This document shows, one piece after another, positions 60,582 to 64,000 of a stretch of 64,000 bases of DNA. Position 1 is the first letter of the stretch. Every line of letters starts with the position of its first letter. The translations under genes were made by a program, and so were the position numbers. The notes beneath the pieces are model-generated. The model saw only the letters and a program-made list of their open reading frames with translations. It had not been told where the DNA came from and made no database searches. This DNA comes from Sinorhizobium sp. B11 (lineage in GTDB: Bacteria > Pseudomonadota > Alphaproteobacteria > Rhizobiales > Rhizobiaceae). Location of the stretch: positions 1,116,001-1,180,000 of the forward strand of contig CP091033.1 in NCBI GenBank assembly GCA_039725955.1, in the 5' to 3' direction.

Positions 60582-61492
60582 AACTCGATCAACTTACCAA
60601 ACCCTGGGAGGCCTTCAGCTACGGCTTCCTGGATGAATCCGCCAAGCGCGAGATGCGCCGCCGCATCCTCAAGGCCATCGCCATTCCCGGCTATCAGGTT
60701 CCCTATGCCAGCCGCGAAGTCCCGATTGCCCGTGGCTGGGGAACCGGCGGCCTGCAGGTGACTCTGACGCTTCTGAAGCCAACCTCCGTCGTCAAGGTCA
60801 TCGACCAGGGAGCCGACGATTCCGTCAATGCCAGCAGCATCCGCAAATTCCTGCGCCGTGTCAGCTCAGCCCGCGAGACGCTGGATACGCTGGAGGCCGA
60901 CATCATCCAGTCGCGCCACCGGATTCCGGAGGAGAAGCTGCGCGAGGATCAGATCCTCGTGCTGCAGGTTCCCAATCCCGAGCCGCTGCGGCCCGTCCAG
61001 CCGGACATGTCGGAGGCCCGCATCATGCATGGCGACGCCGACTATGGTCAGCTTTGGCTTACGCTTTACGAGCAACTGGTCCGGTCCGGCCGCATCATGC
61101 AGGGATCGAGCTATCCGAGCATGGTCAATGGCCGGCATGTGATGACGCCGTCTCCGATCCCGCGCTGGGATGTGCCGAAGATGAACCAGGCGGCAAACCT
61201 CACCATCCTTTCGGCCGGCCGCGAAAAGCGCATCCATGCCGTGCCACCCTATACCCGCGTCGAACCGCTTGTCTTCGACGACGTGCCTTACCGGGTCGAG
61301 GACCATGCTGACAAGATTTGTCACCGCAGCGGCGTAACAGGCTACTTTATGAACGAACTGCCGCAGGACGATGGTGCCTCCACCTTCGAGGTCTCCGACA
61401 GCCAGTACGGCGTCAAGCATATCCGCAAGCGGGATGGCGAAGCCGTCGCCGTCGGCGAAACCTATTACAAGCAGGGCAGGATCGAGCAATGA
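60578..61492 (+). CDS. phnJ: PhnJ homologue lacking the radical-SAM cysteines
   Basis: 304 aa. Clearly PhnJ over most of its length: ILKAIAIPGYQVPYASREVP with G38 at the position of the E. coli glycyl-radical Gly32, GWGTGG, KVIDQGADDSVNA, SRHRIPEEKL, LSAGREKRIHAVPPYTRVE. E. coli PhnJ then has CxxC...C-x5-C (C241, C244, C266, C272) for the 4Fe-4S cluster and thiyl radical. Here the segment reads KICHRSGVTGYF...STFEVSDSQYG: only C248 remains, the others being S251, V272 and G278, and C248 is the only cysteine in the protein. The C-terminal tail is longer (KHIRKRDGE...YYKQGRIEQ). It overlaps phnI and phnK by 4 bp each. Ordinary radical C-P cleavage is not expected. Confidence 0.9.
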   Translation: MKLDQLTKPWEAFSYGFLDESAKREMRRRILKAIAIPGYQVPYASREVPIARGWGTGGLQVTLTLLKPTSVVKVIDQGADDSVNASSIRKFLRRVSSARETLDTLEADIIQSRHRIPEEKLREDQILVLQVPNPEPLRPVQPDMSEARIMHGDADYGQLWLTLYEQLVRSGRIMQGSSYPSMVNGRHVMTPSPIPRWDVPKMNQAANLTILSAGREKRIHAVPPYTRVEPLVFDDVPYRVEDHADKICHRSGVTGYFMNELPQDDGASTFEVSDSQYGVKHIRKRDGEAVAVGETYYKQGRIEQ

Positions 61493-62337
61493 GCGCCGTA
61501 AATCTCTCCGCCCCCAATCCGTCCGCCCCCAGTCCGTCCACCTCAGGGCGCCAGCCGCCGCGGCTGATGCTGTCCTCTCCCATCCTGACGATGAACGGCA
61601 TCCGCAAGAGCTTCGGTGACGTGCAGGCGCTGCGCGGCGTCGATGTTACCGTCTATCCCGGCGAAGTGCTCGGCATCGTCGGCGAATCCGGTTCCGGCAA
61701 ATCGACACTGCTCAGGATGATGAACCTCGAAGACCGGCCGGACGCCGGCGAATTCCGGCTGGCGCTGCCTGGCCGAGAGGATCTCAATCTCTTCACGCTC
61801 GACCGGTTCGAGCGGCGCATGCTGCGGGCGCGCCATATCGGCATCGTCTATCAGAACCCGCATCTTGGCCTTCGGATGAACCATACAAGCAGCGGCAATG
61901 TCGCCGAGCGGCTGCTCATTGCCGGTGAGCGGAATTTCGCGACGCTTCGCGCCCGCGCCAAAGGTGCCCTCGACGCCTCGGAGTTTCCGGTCGCGCGCAT
62001 GGATGCCCGTCCGGCCGAGCTTTCCGGCGGCATGCAGCAGCGCGTACAGTTGGCCAAGGCAATCGCACTCGAGCCTGCCCTGCTCCTGCTTGATGAGCCG
62101 ACGACCGGGCTCGATGTCAGCGTCCAGGCTCTGGTGCTCGACACGCTGAAGCGGCTGCAGCGCGAACGCCGCATCACTATCGTCATCGTTTCGCATGATC
62201 TCGGTGTTATCCGCACCATGGCAGACCGGGTCATGGTGATGCGTAACGGCGAAGCCGTCGAAGAGGGTCTCGCCGACCAGATCTTCCAGGACCCGCAGCA
62301 TGAATATACTCAGCAGCTCGTGCATGCGAAGCTTTGA
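61489..62337 (+). CDS. phnK: PhnK-like ABC-type ATPase of the C-P lyase complex
   Basis: 282 aa from ATG 61489 (ATGA overlap with phnJ). A Pro/Ser-rich N-terminal extension of about 30 residues (NLSAPNPSAPSPSTSGRQPP) precedes the ABC domain: GIVGESGSGKSTLLRMM (Walker A), AELSGGMQQRVQLAKAI (signature), LLLLDEPTTGLDVSVQ (Walker B), VSHDLGVIRTMADR. PhnK docks on the PhnGHIJ core in E. coli. No transporter permease genes accompany it, consistent with this non-transport role. Confidence 0.92.
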   Translation: MSAVNLSAPNPSAPSPSTSGRQPPRLMLSSPILTMNGIRKSFGDVQALRGVDVTVYPGEVLGIVGESGSGKSTLLRMMNLEDRPDAGEFRLALPGREDLNLFTLDRFERRMLRARHIGIVYQNPHLGLRMNHTSSGNVAERLLIAGERNFATLRARAKGALDASEFPVARMDARPAELSGGMQQRVQLAKAIALEPALLLLDEPTTGLDVSVQALVLDTLKRLQRERRITIVIVSHDLGVIRTMADRVMVMRNGEAVEEGLADQIFQDPQHEYTQQLVHAKL

Positions 62338-62352
62338 CGGGAGAGGCATCAG

Positions 62353-63099
62353 ATGAACATGCACACACATCCATCCGCTTCCGGGCAGATGATCCTCTCC
62401 GTCCAAGGCCTCGCCAAGCATTTCGAAATGCATCACCTAAAGCGGACGCTTCATGCCTTCGACAAGGTCGATTTCGAACTGCGCGAGGGTGAATTCATCC
62501 TGCTGACGGGCGAAAACGGCGCCGGCAAATCGACTTTGCTGCGCACGCTATACCGCTCCTACGTACCGCGCGCGGGCCATGCCTATTATCACACGCGCGA
62601 AGGCGTCATCGACCTGACCGTCGCAGCCGACGTAGATATAGCCCTGTTGCGCAAGCGCGAGATCGGCTTCGTGACGCAATTCCTGCAGGCCCGCCCGCGC
62701 GTGGCGGCCGAAGAACTGGTCGCCGAGCCGCTGCGCCTCGCCGGCCGACCTTACGACGAGGCGATCGAAGAGGCCCGCCGGTGGCTCTCCGCGTTCGGCG
62801 TGAAGCGAGGGCTCTGGGCTGCCTATCCGTCAACCTTCTCCGGCGGCGAGCAGCAGAAGGTCAACCTGGCTCGCGCGCTCATCCTCCCGCAACGGCTTCT
62901 CTTTCTCGACGAGCCAACCGCCTCGCTCGACAAGAATGCGCGTCGCGCACTCGTTGCCCGCCTCGCGGAGCTGAAAGCCGCTGGCGTCGCAATGATCGGC
63001 GTCTTTCACCACCCCGACGATGTCGCGGATCTCATCGACCGCGAAATCAGCCTTCAAACACGACAGATCCAGGATGGAGCAGAAGATGTGGCTGAGTGA
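62353..63099 (+). CDS. phnL: PhnL-like ABC-type ATPase
   Basis: 248 aa; GGGAGAGG upstream. ILLTGENGAGKSTLLRTLYRSYVPRAGHAYYHTREGVIDL (Walker A region, PhnL-specific spacing), EIGFVTQFLQARPRVAAEELVAEPL, STFSGGEQQKVNLARALI (signature), LLFLDEPTASLDKNARR (Walker B), GVFHHPDDVADLIDREI. PhnL is required for phosphonate use and is thought to assist the PhnI step. Overlaps phnM by 14 bp. Confidence 0.92.
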   Translation: MNMHTHPSASGQMILSVQGLAKHFEMHHLKRTLHAFDKVDFELREGEFILLTGENGAGKSTLLRTLYRSYVPRAGHAYYHTREGVIDLTVAADVDIALLRKREIGFVTQFLQARPRVAAEELVAEPLRLAGRPYDEAIEEARRWLSAFGVKRGLWAAYPSTFSGGEQQKVNLARALILPQRLLFLDEPTASLDKNARRALVARLAELKAAGVAMIGVFHHPDDVADLIDREISLQTRQIQDGAEDVAE

Positions 63100-64000
63100 T
63101 TTCGAAATCGTGTTGCGCGATAGGGTCATACCGCGCGGCGCAGTCAGGATCGAAGACGGTATCATCGCAGAGATCAGCGAAGAGCCCGTGGCCGCAGCCG
63201 ATATTTCCGGCGATGGCAGGCTTCTGCTTCCCGGCTTCATCGATATGCATGGCGACATGATCGAGCGCGAAATCGAGCCGCGCCCCAATGTGCGCTTTCC
63301 CCTGGAACTCGGCATTTTCGAACTCGACAAGAAGCTCGCCGGCAATGGTATCACCACGGCCTATGCCGCGCTTTCCTTCCACGCCAACAGCAGCTACGGC
63401 CACATCCGCTCGGAAGAACATTCGCGCTCGATCATCCAGACCTTGGTCGAACTTAGGAAGAACGATCTCCTGATCGATCACAGGGTTCATGCGCGCTTCG
63501 AAATCACCTTCACCCATGCCCGCGCCGTCATTGAAGATCTGCTGCGCGCCGGCGCCCTCGATCTCGTCTCGCTGATGGATCACACGCCGGGCCAAGGCCA
63601 ATACCGCGATGTCGAACGTCACATCGAAACGATTGCGCGCAACAACAAGATCACCCTCGAACAGGCTGCCCAGCGTGTTCAGCAACGCATGGAAAACCGC
63701 GCCCAGAACGGCGATGCGGTCGACAATCTGCAGGGGATCGCCGCCACGGCGCGCGACCATGGCGTCATCATCGCCTCCCACGATGACGACAGTATCGAAA
63801 AGGTGGCTATCGTCGAGGGACTGGGCGCGCGCATCAGCGAGTTTCCGGTGACGATGGCAGCCGCGCAGGAAGCGCGCAAGTTCGGGCTGGCAACCGCCAT
63901 GGGCGCGCCGAATGCTCTTCGCGGCCTTTCCTACTCCGGCAATCTCTCGGCCCGCGAAGCCTATGAACGCGGCATTCTTGATATTCTTGCCAGCGATTAT
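63086..64000 (+). CDS. phnM: PhnM-like alpha-D-ribose 1-methylphosphonate 5-triphosphate diphosphatase (runs off window)
   Basis: 305 codons, open to the window edge. Amidohydrolase fold: LLLPGFIDMHGDMIEREIEPRPNVRFPLE (metal-binding HxD), ANGITTAYAALSF-like NGITTAYAALSFHANSS, LVSLMDHTPGQGQYRD, VIIASHDDDSIEKVAIVEGLGARISEFPVTMAAAQEARKFGLATAMGAPN, GLSYSGNLSAREAYERGILDILASDY. It removes pyrophosphate from the nucleotide-phosphonate intermediate. The HGDxIEREIxPRPNV version is the form common in alpha- and betaproteobacteria. ATG 63086 has AGGATGGAG upstream inside phnL. Confidence 0.92.
   Translation, partial: MWLSDFEIVLRDRVIPRGAVRIEDGIIAEISEEPVAAADISGDGRLLLPGFIDMHGDMIEREIEPRPNVRFPLELGIFELDKKLAGNGITTAYAALSFHANSSYGHIRSEEHSRSIIQTLVELRKNDLLIDHRVHARFEITFTHARAVIEDLLRAGALDLVSLMDHTPGQGQYRDVERHIETIARNNKITLEQAAQRVQQRMENRAQNGDAVDNLQGIAATARDHGVIIASHDDDSIEKVAIVEGLGARISEFPVTMAAAQEARKFGLATAMGAPNALRGLSYSGNLSAREAYERGILDILASDY

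Noticed and set aside
1-64000. tRNA/rRNA genes, CRISPR arrays, complete IS elements, riboswitches
   Set aside because: No cloverleaf-like segments ending in CCA context, no regularly spaced identical repeats of 25-40 bp, no transposase-like protein, and no aptamer consensus was seen on reading both strands.

Overview
The window is 64 kb of GC-rich DNA from an alphaproteobacterium, most probably a Rhizobiaceae member (Rhizobium/Agrobacterium type). The evidence is the gene families and their arrangement: an IorAB/XdhC molybdenum hydroxylase set, a GlxA-type AraC regulator, a CUT1 sugar ABC operon with a GH127 enzyme, a phnFGHIJKLM operon, and rhizobial XRE/DUF6634-like small proteins. I found no rRNA, tRNA, CRISPR array, complete insertion sequence or replication origin.

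Layout. 1-3 kb: a minus-strand operon (cytochrome c, 2Fe-2S subunit, two XdhC halves, 5' end of a molybdopterin-binding/MocA-like gene) preceded by an AraC-type regulator. 3-9.7 kb: a degenerate SDR, a 926-residue winged-helix/NB-ARC regulator, an alpha/beta hydrolase with an unknown partner, and a sigma/anti-sigma-like pair. Two nearly identical 28-bp sites made of 10-bp-phased TTAA repeats bracket the regulator. 9.7-17.4 kb: a CNMP-domain FAD oxidoreductase, a small stress-type protein, an RND efflux adaptor and pump, and a GlxA-like regulator. 17.4-25.5 kb: an AT-richer gap, an unknown membrane protein, an SDR, an MFS exporter, a GST and a molybdopterin subunit (IorB) broken by a one-base frameshift.

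26-46 kb is an accessory region, mostly genes of unknown function. It holds a translationally coupled two-gene unit (26083-29576), a four-gene minus-strand cluster of a secreted lectin/lyase-like protein, a trypsin-like protease, an S1/P1-like domain and a DUF3616 protein, a hemerythrin, a lone HEPN-like protein, several small unknown genes, and a soluble FtsH-like AAA+/M41 protease coupled to an unknown partner next to a duplicated-XRE regulator.

46-64 kb looks like ordinary backbone. An MFS transporter is followed by a LacI-controlled operon (binding protein, two permeases, GH127 beta-L-arabinofuranosidase-like enzyme, UgpC-type ATPase), two peptidase genes, and the phn operon running off the right edge. 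The LacI promoter region has a perfect 21-bp inverted repeat and the phnF start has duplicated TCATCCGAATGA sites. The most striking observation is that PhnJ of this phn operon keeps only one of the four cysteines of the radical-SAM C-P lyase while the rest of the fold is conserved, and PhnG is also divergent. This suggests a non-canonical C-P-lyase-like complex.
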